Shown here in pieces: positions 40,850-50,560 of a stretch of DNA of 64,000 nucleotides; within the stretch, counting starts at the first letter, position 1, and the number at the start of each line of letters is the position of its first letter. Origin of the DNA: CAG-411 sp050875145 (GTDB lineage Bacteria; Bacillota; Clostridia; Lachnospirales; Lachnospiraceae); the NCBI GenBank assembly GCA_050875145.1, contig JBNMLH010000005.1, forward strand, positions 124,001-188,000. Direction: 5' to 3'. A program made the position numbers and the translations under genes. A model generated the notes under the pieces. It was not told the origin of the DNA and did no database searches. It saw nothing but the letters and a program-made list of their open reading frames with translations.

Positions 40850-42169
40850 TTGAAAAGTTCAGGAATTGGCGGACAGGCAGTTATTGAAGGGGTTATGATG
40901 AAAAATAAAGACCAGTATGCAGTTGCTGTTCGTACCCCAGATAATGAGATTGTGGTGGATAAACAAGAATACCATAGTGTGGCAGAAAAGCATCCTTGGA
41001 TGGGACTGCCGCTGATACGAGGTGTAGTAACTTTTGTAGAATCTCTTAGTATTGGAATGAAAACACTCACATATTCTGCCAGTTTTTATGAAGAAGAGGA
41101 AGAACAGGGTAAGAAAGAGAAAAAGGAAGAAAAGAAAGAAAATCGATTTGAAGGAATTGTTATGGGCTTTACTGTAGTGATTGCTCTTGTGGTCGCAGTT
41201 GCCCTTTTCATGATTTTACCATGGTTTATAGCGGAACAGGCAGGTAGTTTAATTGAAAATACGATTGTGCAGGCACTTATGGAAGGCGTATTGAGGCTTG
41301 CAATTTTTATTTTATACGTGTTTGCTATTTCCCTGACAAAAGATATTAAGCGTGTATATATGTACCATGGAGCGGAGCATAAGACGATTAACTGTGTGGA
41401 AAATGGATTGGAACTTACGATAGAAAATGTAAGAAAACAGTCAAAGGAACACAAAAGATGTGGAACAAGTTTTCTACTTTATGTTATGTTGATCAGCATT
41501 CTCTTTTTTATGTTTATTCGTGTAGAGGAACCACTTCTTCGTATATTGCTTCGTATTGTGTTGATTCCTGTGGTAGCAGGAGTTTCTTATGAATTTATCC
41601 GATTTGCAGGCAGTCATGATGGAACTATTATTACTATTCTCAGCAAACCTGGATTATGGATGCAGGCACTCACCACAAGAGAGCCAGATGATTCTATGAT
41701 AGAAGTTGCCATTCAATCGGTAGAAGCAGTATTTGACTGGAAGGCATATCAGAAAGAAATGGAAATGTCAGAAAAGTCTTCTATGGTTACTATGCGACAT
41801 CCAGATGCGGAAGAGGAAGAACCGGAAGTAGTGGTTAGCAATAAAAACAAAGCAGAAACTACACAGCCACACAGGGTTGCAGCCGTAAAAAAGGCGGATA
41901 AGAGAACAAGACGTGGTGCATATTTCCATGAACCTGTTGTAGAAAGAAAGCAGGAAAGTGACCGCAAGGAAACTGAAACGGAAAAAGTAGAGAAAACAGA
42001 AAAGAAGGAAACACAGGTGCATCATGTAGCATCTCTGAAAAAGGCTACAGGAACCAGACATCCAATCCAGCCTATTGAAGAACTTCGCAGGGATGGTATT
42101 TTGGAAGATTCAGAGTCGGATGATGCAGATGATGAGATTTTAAGTGCTTTGGATAAATTCTTTGAGTAA
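40850..42169 (+). CDS. DUF1385 family membrane protein (YqhQ-like)
   Basis: The product is 439 residues from a TTG at 40850, which fits the usual family start (K.S.IGGQAVIEGVMM) and has GGTGAG upstream; a GTG at 40838 is also possible. The DUF1385 core has several helices (about 100-160 and 205-245) and the motif MYHGAEHKTINCVE with RCGTSFL. A charged C-terminal tail of about 140 residues, rich in Glu/Lys, is longer than usual. Genes of this family often precede prmC-prfA in Clostridia, as here. Its molecular role is not established. Confidence 0.88.
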   Translation: MKSSGIGGQAVIEGVMMKNKDQYAVAVRTPDNEIVVDKQEYHSVAEKHPWMGLPLIRGVVTFVESLSIGMKTLTYSASFYEEEEEQGKKEKKEEKKENRFEGIVMGFTVVIALVVAVALFMILPWFIAEQAGSLIENTIVQALMEGVLRLAIFILYVFAISLTKDIKRVYMYHGAEHKTINCVENGLELTIENVRKQSKEHKRCGTSFLLYVMLISILFFMFIRVEEPLLRILLRIVLIPVVAGVSYEFIRFAGSHDGTIITILSKPGLWMQALTTREPDDSMIEVAIQSVEAVFDWKAYQKEMEMSEKSSMVTMRHPDAEEEEPEVVVSNKNKAETTQPHRVAAVKKADKRTRRGAYFHEPVVERKQESDRKETETEKVEKTEKKETQVHHVASLKKATGTRHPIQPIEELRRDGILEDSESDDADDEILSALDKFFE

Positions 42170-42215
42170 AAGAATGGTATATGAAATGTAAAATACATTG
42201 AAAGGAGGTAGGTAT

Positions 42216-43055
42216 ATGACATTAGAAGCGTTGCTTCAAGAAGGAACGGTAGAACTTACACAAGCCGGAATTACGGATGCGGAAATTGATGCCATGTACC
42301 TGCTGGAGTATACTTTTGCTATAAAAAAGATAGATTTCCTATTAGATAGGAACAAAGAAGCAAAGAAAGAAAAGATAGAATTATATCGTTCCTATATTGC
42401 AAAGAGAAAGGCGCATGTTCCATTACAACATATTATTGGAAGTCAGGAATTTATGGGATATGAATTTATGGTGAATGAACATGTTCTGATACCTAGACAG
42501 GATACGGAAATTTTAGTAGAAGAAGCTTTAAAATATGCGGAAGGAAAACGTGTGCTGGATATGTGTACGGGATCAGGTTGTATTATTTTAAGTTTAAGTA
42601 AACTTTGTCATTTGAAAAAGGCTGTTGGAGTGGATTTTTCAAAGAAAGCGTTGGAAGTTGCTAAGGAAAATGGGACTCGTTTAAATTGTGAAGTACAATG
42701 GATTCATAGTGATTTGTTTTCTAATGTAACCGAAAAGTATGATGTAATTGTTTCGAATCCACCTTATATTGAGACTAAGATAATAGATACATTGATGGAA
42801 GAGGTGCGAGAGCATGAGCCTTTCATGGCGTTAGATGGTGGAGCAGATGGACTAGATTTTTACAGACGTATTATTTCAGAAGCAGAAAATTTTCTATTAC
42901 CGAATGGATGGCTTTGTTTTGAAATTGGATACAATCAAGGTGAGGCAGTAAAGTGGCTTATGGAACAGGCTGGATTTGTGGAGTGCCATATTGTAAAGGA
43001 TTTGCCAGGGTTGGATCGAGTCGTATGCGGTTGCTGGAGCGTAGAACATGGATAG
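42216..43055 (+). CDS. prmC: Release factor glutamine methyltransferase PrmC (HemK)
   Basis: The product is 279 residues from the ATG at 42216, with AAAGGAGG upstream. It methylates the Gln of the GGQ motif in release factors using SAM. It has an N-terminal helical domain (about 1-85), the SAM-binding motif VLDMCTGSGCIILSL and the catalytic NPPY (VSNPPYIETK). The substrate gene prfA starts 55 bp downstream, so enzyme and target are co-encoded. Confidence 0.95.
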   Translation: MTLEALLQEGTVELTQAGITDAEIDAMYLLEYTFAIKKIDFLLDRNKEAKKEKIELYRSYIAKRKAHVPLQHIIGSQEFMGYEFMVNEHVLIPRQDTEILVEEALKYAEGKRVLDMCTGSGCIILSLSKLCHLKKAVGVDFSKKALEVAKENGTRLNCEVQWIHSDLFSNVTEKYDVIVSNPPYIETKIIDTLMEEVREHEPFMALDGGADGLDFYRRIISEAENFLLPNGWLCFEIGYNQGEAVKWLMEQAGFVECHIVKDLPGLDRVVCGCWSVEHG

Positions 43056-43109
43056 CGGTTGTTATTTGTGAGAATTATTTGGAATAGTTACAAAGAAAGG
43101 AAGAACAAC

Positions 43110-44186
43110 ATGTTTGATAGATTAGAAGATTTAGGAAGAAGATTAGAGGAAATTCTAAACCAGCTTGGTGAGCCTGGCGTGGCGAATGATCAGAATTTAT
43201 ATCGTAAATTAATGAAAGAACAGGCAGAATTAGCACCTATTGTAGAAAAATATAATGAGTACAAGGCTGCAAAAGAAGGAATTGAGGATAGTTTAGCAAT
43301 TTTGGATGAAGAAACAGATGAAGAAATGCGTGAACTTGCCAAGGAAGAATTAAATGATTGTAAGGAACGTTTGGCAGAAACAGAAAACGAACTTAAAATT
43401 TTATTGTTGCCAAAAGACCCAAATGATGAAAAGAATGTTATTGTGGAAATCCGTGCAGGTGCAGGTGGCGATGAAGCTGCTTTATTTGCTGCAGAGTTGT
43501 ATCGAATGTATGTACATTTTGCGGAGGCAAATCGTTGGAAACCAGAACTAATTAGTGTAAATGAAAATGGAATTGGTGGTTTTAAAGAAGCTGTCTTTAT
43601 GATTAATGGAGAAGGTGCGTACTCAAAATTAAAATATGAAAGTGGTGTGCATCGTGTACAGAGAATACCAGCAACAGAGTCTGGCGGACGTATTCATACT
43701 TCTACAGCAACGGTAGCAATTATGCCAGAGGCAGAAGAAGTGGATGTTGAAATTGATATGAACGATTGTAAGTTTGACGTATTCCGTGCATCTGGTAATG
43801 GTGGACAGTGTGTCAATACAACGGATTCTGCTGTTCGTTTAACACATATTCCTACAGGTATTGTGATTTCCTGTCAGGATGAAAAATCGCAGCTTAAAAA
43901 CAAAGATAAAGCATTAAAAGTATTGCGTTCTCGTTTATATGATTTAAAGATGCAGGAAGCACAGGATGCAGAGGCAGAAGCAAGAAGAAGTCAGGTAGGA
44001 ACAGGAGATCGTTCCGAAAAGATTCGTACTTACAATTTCCCACAGGGGCGTGTAACCGACCATAGAATAAAGTTTACTTCCCATAGATTACAGGAAGTAT
44101 TAAACGGAGACATTCAGGAAATTTTGGATAACTTAATTGCAGCCGACCAGGCAGCGAAGTTGGCGAAGATGAATGAAGAGGGCTAG
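43110..44186 (+). CDS. prfA: Peptide chain release factor 1
   Basis: The product is 358 residues from the ATG at 43110, with AAAGGAAG upstream; a longer frame to 43059 overlaps only the leader. Domain 3 carries the GGQ motif in RASGNGGQCVNTTDSAVRL, and the stop-codon reading PxT motif is seen as PATESGGR. Recognition is of UAA and UAG. It follows prmC, which modifies the GGQ glutamine. Confidence 0.96.
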   Translation: MFDRLEDLGRRLEEILNQLGEPGVANDQNLYRKLMKEQAELAPIVEKYNEYKAAKEGIEDSLAILDEETDEEMRELAKEELNDCKERLAETENELKILLLPKDPNDEKNVIVEIRAGAGGDEAALFAAELYRMYVHFAEANRWKPELISVNENGIGGFKEAVFMINGEGAYSKLKYESGVHRVQRIPATESGGRIHTSTATVAIMPEAEEVDVEIDMNDCKFDVFRASGNGGQCVNTTDSAVRLTHIPTGIVISCQDEKSQLKNKDKALKVLRSRLYDLKMQEAQDAEAEARRSQVGTGDRSEKIRTYNFPQGRVTDHRIKFTSHRLQEVLNGDIQEILDNLIAADQAAKLAKMNEEG

Positions 44187-44239
44187 AATTGTTTGACTTC
44201 ATTCGTTTACTGAAAAGTATCAATTAAATAGAATGGTAG

Positions 44240-44275
44240 AAAACGGTCTTTGACATATGTCATTGACCGTTTTTG
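44240..44275 (+). terminator. Terminator after prfA
   Basis: The stem AAAACGGTC (with further TGACA/TGTCA pairing) at 44239-44255 and 44258-44273 runs into TTTTT. It closes the housekeeping block. Confidence 0.8.
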
Positions 44276-44393
44276 ATTTGCAAGTAATTAGAGCAAACAG
44301 TCATTTGATCATTTTGACGCTTGTATGGTTTGGCGTTTTATGAAGAAGTTTGGCAAAATTATTATTTTTTTGACGGAAAATGAAAGAAAATGA

Positions 44394-44422
44394 TTGACAA
44401 AAATGACGGAATGTGAGAGAAT
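44394..44422 (+). promoter_or_regulatory. Promoter and possible operator of the fructose operon
   Basis: TTGACA and GAGAAT are separated by 17 bp. Two TGACGGAA repeats (about 44371 and 44404) flank or overlap the promoter and are candidates for FruR (DeoR-type) binding. Confidence 0.55.
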
Positions 44423-44493
44423 AAGAATAGAAAGAGAGAAAAACATTCATAAGCAATCAAAATAAATCAAAAAACTAGAAAAGGAGGGATTAT

Positions 44494-45243
44494 ATGTTAT
44501 CGGAAGAAAGGCACAGTGTGATTTTGCAATTGTTGCAGGAGCGAAAAGCTGTGACGGTTACGGAATTTACAAAAATATTAGGAATTTCGGAGTCCACAAT
44601 TCGAAGAGATTTGAATACATTAGCAGGAATGGGAAAGATTAATAAAGTACATGGCGGTGCTACTGTTATAGAGGAAGAGCGAAAAACAATCGAAGAAAAT
44701 GTGGCGCAGAAAGAAGTAAAAAACGTAGAAGAAAAAAATAAAATCGTAAAATATGCGGCCGGTTTGATACGGGATGACGATTTTATTTACTTAGATGCAG
44801 GAACGACCACTGGAAAATTGATTGATTGCATCAAGCGTACAAAAGCAGTGTTTGTAACCAATGGAATTTTTCATGCTAAAAGATTAACACAAAAAGGGAT
44901 AAAGGTTTTTTTACTTGGTGGTGAATTAAAACTATCAACCGAGGCAATGATAGGTATGACAGCGTTAGATGCGTTAAAACAGTATAATTTTACCAAAGCA
45001 TTTCTTGGAGCCAATGGAATTCATGAGCAATATGGTTTTACCACACCGGATCCTGCTGAGGCAATGATTAAAAAAGAAGTTATGAACCGCAGTTTTATGC
45101 GTTGTGTATTGGCAGATAGTAGTAAGTTTGGGCAGATTAGTTCTGTCTCTTTTGGAAATCTCAGTCAGGCATGTATCGTGACTGACCGGTTAAAAAATAA
45201 AAAATATGCGGATTATACCGTAATAAGGGAGGTGGGACTATGA
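44494..45243 (+). CDS. fruR: DeoR-family regulator of fructose utilisation
   Basis: The 249-residue product has an N-terminal DeoR HTH (about 5-58; ILGISESTIRRDLNTLAGMGKINKVHGGA) and a C-terminal ISOCOT sugar-phosphate sensor (about 75-235; YLDAGTTTGKL). In this family fructose-1-phosphate usually relieves repression. AAGGAGGGA precedes the ATG. It overlaps fruK by four bases and is the first gene of the fructose operon. Confidence 0.9.
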   Translation: MLSEERHSVILQLLQERKAVTVTEFTKILGISESTIRRDLNTLAGMGKINKVHGGATVIEEERKTIEENVAQKEVKNVEEKNKIVKYAAGLIRDDDFIYLDAGTTTGKLIDCIKRTKAVFVTNGIFHAKRLTQKGIKVFLLGGELKLSTEAMIGMTALDALKQYNFTKAFLGANGIHEQYGFTTPDPAEAMIKKEVMNRSFMRCVLADSSKFGQISSVSFGNLSQACIVTDRLKNKKYADYTVIREVGL

Positions 45244-46151
45244 TTTATACAGTGACATTCAATCCAGCATTGGATTATATTATGCGGGTGCCAAGTCTTG
45301 AAACGGATACAGTGAATCGAACGGACAGCGAAAGTGTTTTTTATGGTGGAAAGGGAATCAATGTTTCCATTATATTAAGTCGTTTAGAAGTACCCAATGT
45401 TGCACTGGGATTTATAGCAGGTTTTACGGGAAGAGAAATTGAAGACGGAGTGAAGGCACAGGGTGTGGAGACAAAGTTTATTACTCTGGACCAGGGATTA
45501 TCCCGTATCAATGTAAAGATTAAAAATGCAGAAAAAAAAGAAGAAACAGAAATTAATGCACAGGGACCTAAGATACCGGATGACAAATTACAGGAATTGT
45601 ATCAACAATTGGAACAATTAACTGCTGAAGATATGCTTGTTTTGGCGGGGAGCATTCCAAATACATTACCTAGTGATGTTTACGAACAGATTATGAAACG
45701 TCTACAGGACAAACAGGTGCCAATTGTGGTAGATGCAACGAAAGATTTATTGAAAAATGTGTTGAAATATCATCCGTTTTTGATCAAACCGAACAATTTT
45801 GAATTGGGTGAGATGTTTGGTGTTACCTTACATTCGAAGGAAGAAATTGTACATTATGCCAAGGAATTACAAAAACTTGGAGCTAGGAATGTAGTAGTAT
45901 CCATGGCTGGTGATGGTTCCATTTTGGTAACGGAAGATGGAGAGGTTCATCAAATGGGTGTAGCCAAAGGTATTGTGAAAAATTCCGTAGGAGCAGGGGA
46001 TTCTATGGTAGCTGGCTTTGTGGCAGGTTATATACAAAAAGGTGATTATGCCTATGCATTAAAGTTGGGAACGGCAGCCGGTGGTGCAACCGCATTTTCA
46101 GATGATCTTGCAACGAGAGAAAAGATACAGGAAACATTAAGAAGTTTATAA
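45240..46151 (+). CDS. fruK: 1-Phosphofructokinase
   Basis: This 303-residue PfkB-family kinase phosphorylates fructose-1-phosphate to fructose-1,6-bisphosphate. It has the N-terminal FNPALDYI, the substrate loop YGGKGINVS and the C-terminal anion-hole/catalytic motif VGAGDSMVAGF. It is translationally coupled to fruR by ATGA overlap and feeds on the product of the PTS permease encoded next. Confidence 0.95.
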   Translation: MIYTVTFNPALDYIMRVPSLETDTVNRTDSESVFYGGKGINVSIILSRLEVPNVALGFIAGFTGREIEDGVKAQGVETKFITLDQGLSRINVKIKNAEKKEETEINAQGPKIPDDKLQELYQQLEQLTAEDMLVLAGSIPNTLPSDVYEQIMKRLQDKQVPIVVDATKDLLKNVLKYHPFLIKPNNFELGEMFGVTLHSKEEIVHYAKELQKLGARNVVVSMAGDGSILVTEDGEVHQMGVAKGIVKNSVGAGDSMVAGFVAGYIQKGDYAYALKLGTAAGGATAFSDDLATREKIQETLRSL

Positions 46152-46202
46152 ACCTTTTCCGATTGCGTGACGGATAAAAAGGGGTAAAAAGGAGGAGTTG
46201 TT

Positions 46203-48131
46203 ATGAGGATTACAGATTTATTAAAGGAAGATGGGATTGTTTTAAATGGTAGTCCAAAGGACAAAATGGATGCAGTCGATCAATTGGTAGCTTTACAGGA
46301 TAAAGCAGGAAATCTTCTGGATAAAGAAGAATACAAAAAAGGAATTTTAGCCAGAGAGGAACAGGGAAGCACTGCGATTGGAGAAGGTATTGCCATTCCC
46401 CACGCCAAAAATGCAGGAGTAAAGCAGGCAGGGCTTGTAGCAATGACCGTTCCAAGTGGTGTAGATTATGAGGCGTTGGATGAGCAACCATCGAATTTGT
46501 TCTTTATGATTGCAGCACCAGAAAAAGGTGGAGATGTCCATTTAGAGGTATTATCCAGATTGTCTATGTTATTGATGGATGAGGATTTTCGCAAAAAGTT
46601 ATTAGCAGCGAAGGACAAAAAGGAATTTTTAAAATGTATTGATGCAGCAGAGAGTGAAAAATTTCCAGAGGAAGCAAAAAAAGAGCCAGAAAAGAATAAC
46701 GGCGGATATCGTATTTTAGCTGTAACGGCTTGTCCAACTGGAATTGCACATACTTATATGGCAGCAGAGGCATTGGAAAAGAAAGGAAAAGAGATGGGTT
46801 ATCCATTAAAAGCAGAAACCAATGGTTCGGGTGGCGCCAAAAATATTTTGACAAAAGAGGAAATTGAAGAGGCAGATGGTATTATCATAGCTGCGGATAA
46901 AAATGTAGAGATGGCTCGATTTGATGGAAAAAAGGTGTTGAAAGTAAAAGTTTCGGATGGTATTCACAAACCAGAACAGCTTATCCAGAAGATTGTAGAT
47001 GGAGAGGCTCCGGTTTATCATCATCATGGAGCGAAGGAAGAAGATACAAGTGGCGAAAAAGAAGGAATTGGTCACCAGATTTATAAACATTTGATGAATG
47101 GTGTTTCGCATATGCTTCCATTTGTCATTGGTGGTGGAATTTTAATTGCATTAGCATTTTTGTTGGATGACTATTCTATCGATCCTAAAAATTTCGGTAC
47201 CAATACACCGGTTGCAGCATGGTTTAAAACGATTGGTGGATATGCATTTAACTTTATGTTACCTGTACTTGCAGCCTATATTGCAATGAGTATTGCAGAC
47301 AGACCGGGACTTGCAGTTGGATTTGTAGGTGGATATATTGCAACACTTGGTTCTACGTTTGTCTCACCTGGTGGTGTTACAGGTGGTGCATCTGGTTTTC
47401 TTGGTGCAATGGTTGCTGGTTTTGCAGGCGGATATTTGATGCTAGGTTTGGAAAAATTATGTGAGAAACTTCCAGATGCATTGGAGGGTATCAAACCGGT
47501 ACTTATTTATCCGGTAGCTGGTGTTTTAATGATTGGATTGGTTATGTGTGCATTGGATCCTGCAGTTTCTTGGTTAAATAATGCACTTTATAACGGATTG
47601 AGTTCCATGAGTGGAAGCAGTAAGATTTTACTTGGTATTGTTCTCGGAGGTATGATGTCTGTAGATATGGGAGGTCCGGTAAACAAAGCAGCCTATGTAT
47701 TTGGTACAGCATCTCTTGCAAATCAGAGCGAAGCAGGATTTATGATCATGGCAGCTGTTATGGTCGGCGGAATGGTTCCTCCACTTGCAATTGCACTTGC
47801 TACTACATTTTTTAAGAACCGTTTTACTCCAGATGAGAGAAAATCCGGTGTAGTAAACTATATTATGGGTCTTTGCTTTATTTCAGAAGGAGCCATTCCA
47901 TTTGCAGCAGCAGATCCATTGCGTGTCATTCCATCTTGTGTAATTGGTTCTGCTGTGGCAGGTGGTTTATCTATGGCATTTGGATGCACACTTCGTGCAC
48001 CACATGGAGGATTGTTTGTGGTTCCAGTAATTGGAAATTGGGCGTTGTTCCTTTTAGCATTAGCAATCGGTTCTGTCGTAGGTATGTTCTTATTGGCATT
48101 GCTTAAGAAACCAATTGCAAAGAAGGCTTAG
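46203..48131 (+). CDS. fruA: Fructose-specific PTS enzyme IIABC
   Basis: The 642-residue product fuses three PTS domains in the order A-B-C. EIIA spans about 1-150, with phospho-His67 in AIPHAK. EIIB (about 170-265) has phospho-Cys177 in TACPTGIAHT. EIIC (about 290-635) has eight to ten helices and the GGGILIALAF and GPVNKAAY motifs. It imports fructose and delivers fructose-1-phosphate to FruK. AGGAGTTGTT precedes the ATG. Confidence 0.95.
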   Translation: MRITDLLKEDGIVLNGSPKDKMDAVDQLVALQDKAGNLLDKEEYKKGILAREEQGSTAIGEGIAIPHAKNAGVKQAGLVAMTVPSGVDYEALDEQPSNLFFMIAAPEKGGDVHLEVLSRLSMLLMDEDFRKKLLAAKDKKEFLKCIDAAESEKFPEEAKKEPEKNNGGYRILAVTACPTGIAHTYMAAEALEKKGKEMGYPLKAETNGSGGAKNILTKEEIEEADGIIIAADKNVEMARFDGKKVLKVKVSDGIHKPEQLIQKIVDGEAPVYHHHGAKEEDTSGEKEGIGHQIYKHLMNGVSHMLPFVIGGGILIALAFLLDDYSIDPKNFGTNTPVAAWFKTIGGYAFNFMLPVLAAYIAMSIADRPGLAVGFVGGYIATLGSTFVSPGGVTGGASGFLGAMVAGFAGGYLMLGLEKLCEKLPDALEGIKPVLIYPVAGVLMIGLVMCALDPAVSWLNNALYNGLSSMSGSSKILLGIVLGGMMSVDMGGPVNKAAYVFGTASLANQSEAGFMIMAAVMVGGMVPPLAIALATTFFKNRFTPDERKSGVVNYIMGLCFISEGAIPFAAADPLRVIPSCVIGSAVAGGLSMAFGCTLRAPHGGLFVVPVIGNWALFLLALAIGSVVGMFLLALLKKPIAKKA

Positions 48132-48192
48132 AAAGTAGTATAAATGAAATTAAAATAAACTAATAGAGAGAGAAAAGAAAGGGGTAATTATT

Positions 48193-48456
48193 ATGGTAAC
48201 AGAAAAATTTACAGTAAAAAATGAACAGGGATTGCATATGCGTCCAGCAGGTGTTTTATCAAAGGCAGCAGCAAAATATCCATGTGAGGTAAAGCTGAAT
48301 GTAGGAGATAAGCAGATTAACGCAAAGAGTATTATGATGATTATTGGTGGCTGCATTAAATGTGGTATGGAAGTAGAAGTAGTCTGCAATGGAGAACAGG
48401 AAACCGAGTGTTTGGCAGAAATTAAGGAATTATTTTTATCAGGATTTGGAGAATAA
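48193..48456 (+). CDS. ptsH: Phosphocarrier protein HPr
   Basis: The 87-residue product has the active His15 in GLHMRPAG and the regulatory Ser46 in NAKSIMMI, the site of HPr kinase in Firmicutes. It carries phosphate from enzyme I to EIIA. AGAAAGGGG precedes the ATG. It lies directly downstream of fruA and is separated from ptsI by the 165-nt structured element. Confidence 0.95.
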   Translation: MVTEKFTVKNEQGLHMRPAGVLSKAAAKYPCEVKLNVGDKQINAKSIMMIIGGCIKCGMEVEVVCNGEQETECLAEIKELFLSGFGE

Positions 48457-48464
48457 TTGTTTTT

Positions 48465-48629
48465 TAACACTAGCAAGCAAGTCCCCCACTACTTATTGCT
48501 CTAAGCAATAGAAGTGAGTGGGGACTTGCTTGTATCAGAAGGGGTACAAGTCCCTTTTGATATGCTGCGATAGCAGCTAATAGTGTTATGAGCAAGTAAC
48601 AGAGCGGATTGCGAATATCCGCTTGACAG
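48465..48629 (+). ncRNA. Copy 2 of the 165-nt multi-hairpin element, between ptsH and ptsI
   Basis: The closing stem TAACACTA (48465-48472) pairs with TAGTGTTA (48581-48588). The first hairpin is longer and cleaner than in copy 1 (CAAGCAAGTCCCC with GGGGACTTGCTTG). The second is TATCAGAAGGG with CCCTTTTGATA, followed by CTGC-GATA-GCAG. The tail hairpin AGCGGAT/ATCCGCT is perfect. It sits inside the PTS transcript, so it may affect ptsI expression or mRNA stability. Confidence 0.6.
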
Positions 48630-48689
48630 TAGGGTTTGCATGAAAATTGCAGGTCCTAAATCGCAAAAAAACAGAAAGAGGTGATTGGG

Positions 48690-50393
48690 ATGATACAGGG
48701 AATAGGAGCTTCAAAAGGATATGGGGTTGGAGCAATTGTAAGAATTGAGGAGACAGATTTAAGTTTTGAGGATAAGAAAATAACCGATGTCGATGCAGAG
48801 ATTGCACGTTTTCAAAAAGCGGTAGAAGATTTTACCGAGAAAACAATGGATATGGCTGCGAAGATGCGGGAACAGGTTGGAGAAAAAGAAGCTGAAATCT
48901 TAGAGGGGCATGTGATTATGGTATCAGATCCGGCCATGGCAGATGAGGTTACAAATCAGATAAAGGATGGAACTTGTGCGGAACGTGCTTTATGGAATGT
49001 CTGCGATATGTTTATTCAGATTTTTTCGATGGCAGAAGACGAGCTTACCAACCAGCGTGTGACAGATGTACAGGATATGCGTAACCGTTTGCTGAAAATA
49101 TTGCTTGGAAAAGAGGAAGTGGATATTAGTCAAGTACCAAAGGGAACGATTTTAGCGGCCAGAGACTTGACACCATCTATGACGGTGGGATTGCATAAGG
49201 AAAATGTAGTTGGTATTCTTACGGAAGTGGGTGGAAAGACATCTCACTCAGCTATTCTTGCGAGAGCGTTGGAAATACCAGCGGTATTAAGTATTCCAGA
49301 TATTATGCAAACGGTAAAAGATGGACAGGAAGTTGCTTTAGATGGCGATTTGGGTGTGGTAATTCTGGACCCTTCCGAAGAAGAAAAGGCAGAATACCAT
49401 GCGAAACGAGAGCAATATTTAAAAGAGAAAGAGGCACTTCGTGCATTGGTAGGAAAACCTACGATAACAGCGGATGGAAAACAGGTAGAATTGGTTTGTA
49501 ATATTGGAAAACCACAGGATAGTGATATGGTGTTGGAACGAGATGGAGAAGGTGTTGGATTGTTCCGTACAGAATTTTTATTTATGGACCGCACCAATAC
49601 GCCTTCCGAGGAAGAACAGTTCCAAGCATATAAGCAGGTTGCAGAAACCATGCAGGGTAAACCTGTGATTATTCGTACGTTAGATGTAGGCGGCGATAAG
49701 GAAATACCATATTTAAATCTGGAGAAAGAGGATAATCCATTTCTTGGATATCGAGCAATTCGTGTATGTTTAAAGCAAAAGGACCTATATCGGGCGCAGC
49801 TTCGAGCACTTCTTCGTGCCAGTGCATATGGAGATATCCGTATTATGGTTCCTATGGTTACTTGTCTGGATGAGCTTCGACAGGTAAAAGAGATTCTGGG
49901 CGAGCTGATGAAGGAATTGGATCAGGAACAGATTGCATACAATAAAGAAATAAAGGTAGGTATCATGATTGAAACACCTGCCGCATCTCTTATGGCAGAC
50001 TTACTGGCAAAGGAGGCGGATTTCTTTAGTATAGGAACCAATGATTTAACACAATATACGATGGTAGTGGATCGTGGGAATGCACAGGTAGCATATTTGT
50101 ATTCTGCTTACAATCCAGCGGTATTACGTTCCATCGCACACGTAATTGCCTGTGGAAATGAAGCTGGTATTCCAGTGGGAATGTGTGGAGAAGCCGCTGC
50201 AGATGAAAAGCTTATTCCGTTGTTATTGGCATATGGATTAGACGAATTTAGTGTCAGTGCAACTTCGGTATTAGCCACTCGAAATACGATTGCAAAGTGG
50301 ACAATAGAGGAGGCAAAGGCATTAGCCAAAGAGGTGGAAGGCCTTGGAACCAGAGAAGAAGTAGAGCAACTGTTAGAACAACGAAAAAAATAA
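48690..50393 (+). CDS. ptsI: PTS enzyme I (phosphoenolpyruvate-protein phosphotransferase)
   Basis: The product is 567 residues from the ATG at 48690, with AGAGGTG upstream; the GTG at 48681 lies in that site. It uses PEP to phosphorylate HPr. The active His is in GGKTSHSAILA (about residue 186), and the PEP-binding barrel has FRTEFLFMD, RTLDVGGDK and the catalytic Cys in GMCGEAA. A terminator follows. All general PTS proteins needed for FruA are therefore encoded together. Confidence 0.96.
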   Translation: MIQGIGASKGYGVGAIVRIEETDLSFEDKKITDVDAEIARFQKAVEDFTEKTMDMAAKMREQVGEKEAEILEGHVIMVSDPAMADEVTNQIKDGTCAERALWNVCDMFIQIFSMAEDELTNQRVTDVQDMRNRLLKILLGKEEVDISQVPKGTILAARDLTPSMTVGLHKENVVGILTEVGGKTSHSAILARALEIPAVLSIPDIMQTVKDGQEVALDGDLGVVILDPSEEEKAEYHAKREQYLKEKEALRALVGKPTITADGKQVELVCNIGKPQDSDMVLERDGEGVGLFRTEFLFMDRTNTPSEEEQFQAYKQVAETMQGKPVIIRTLDVGGDKEIPYLNLEKEDNPFLGYRAIRVCLKQKDLYRAQLRALLRASAYGDIRIMVPMVTCLDELRQVKEILGELMKELDQEQIAYNKEIKVGIMIETPAASLMADLLAKEADFFSIGTNDLTQYTMVVDRGNAQVAYLYSAYNPAVLRSIAHVIACGNEAGIPVGMCGEAAADEKLIPLLLAYGLDEFSVSATSVLATRNTIAKWTIEEAKALAKEVEGLGTREEVEQLLEQRKK

Positions 50394-50397
50394 AGAA

Positions 50398-50428
50398 AAA
50401 AAGGGTGTCGTAGATGGCATCCTTTTTT
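50398..50428 (+). terminator. Terminator after ptsI
   Basis: A-run, GGGTGTC stem pairing with GGCATCC (two G-U pairs), then TTTTTT. It lies 5 nt past the ptsI stop. Confidence 0.8.
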
Positions 50429-50560
50429 GCTTTGTTTTCTTGCAATAAAAGAGTTTCCACTGTATTATTTAATTGTATTAAAATTAAAAAATTGGTTATA
50501 TTTTGCCTGTAAACTATTAAATGACAAATAAAACCACAGATAAAAGAGATAGAGGAAAAG

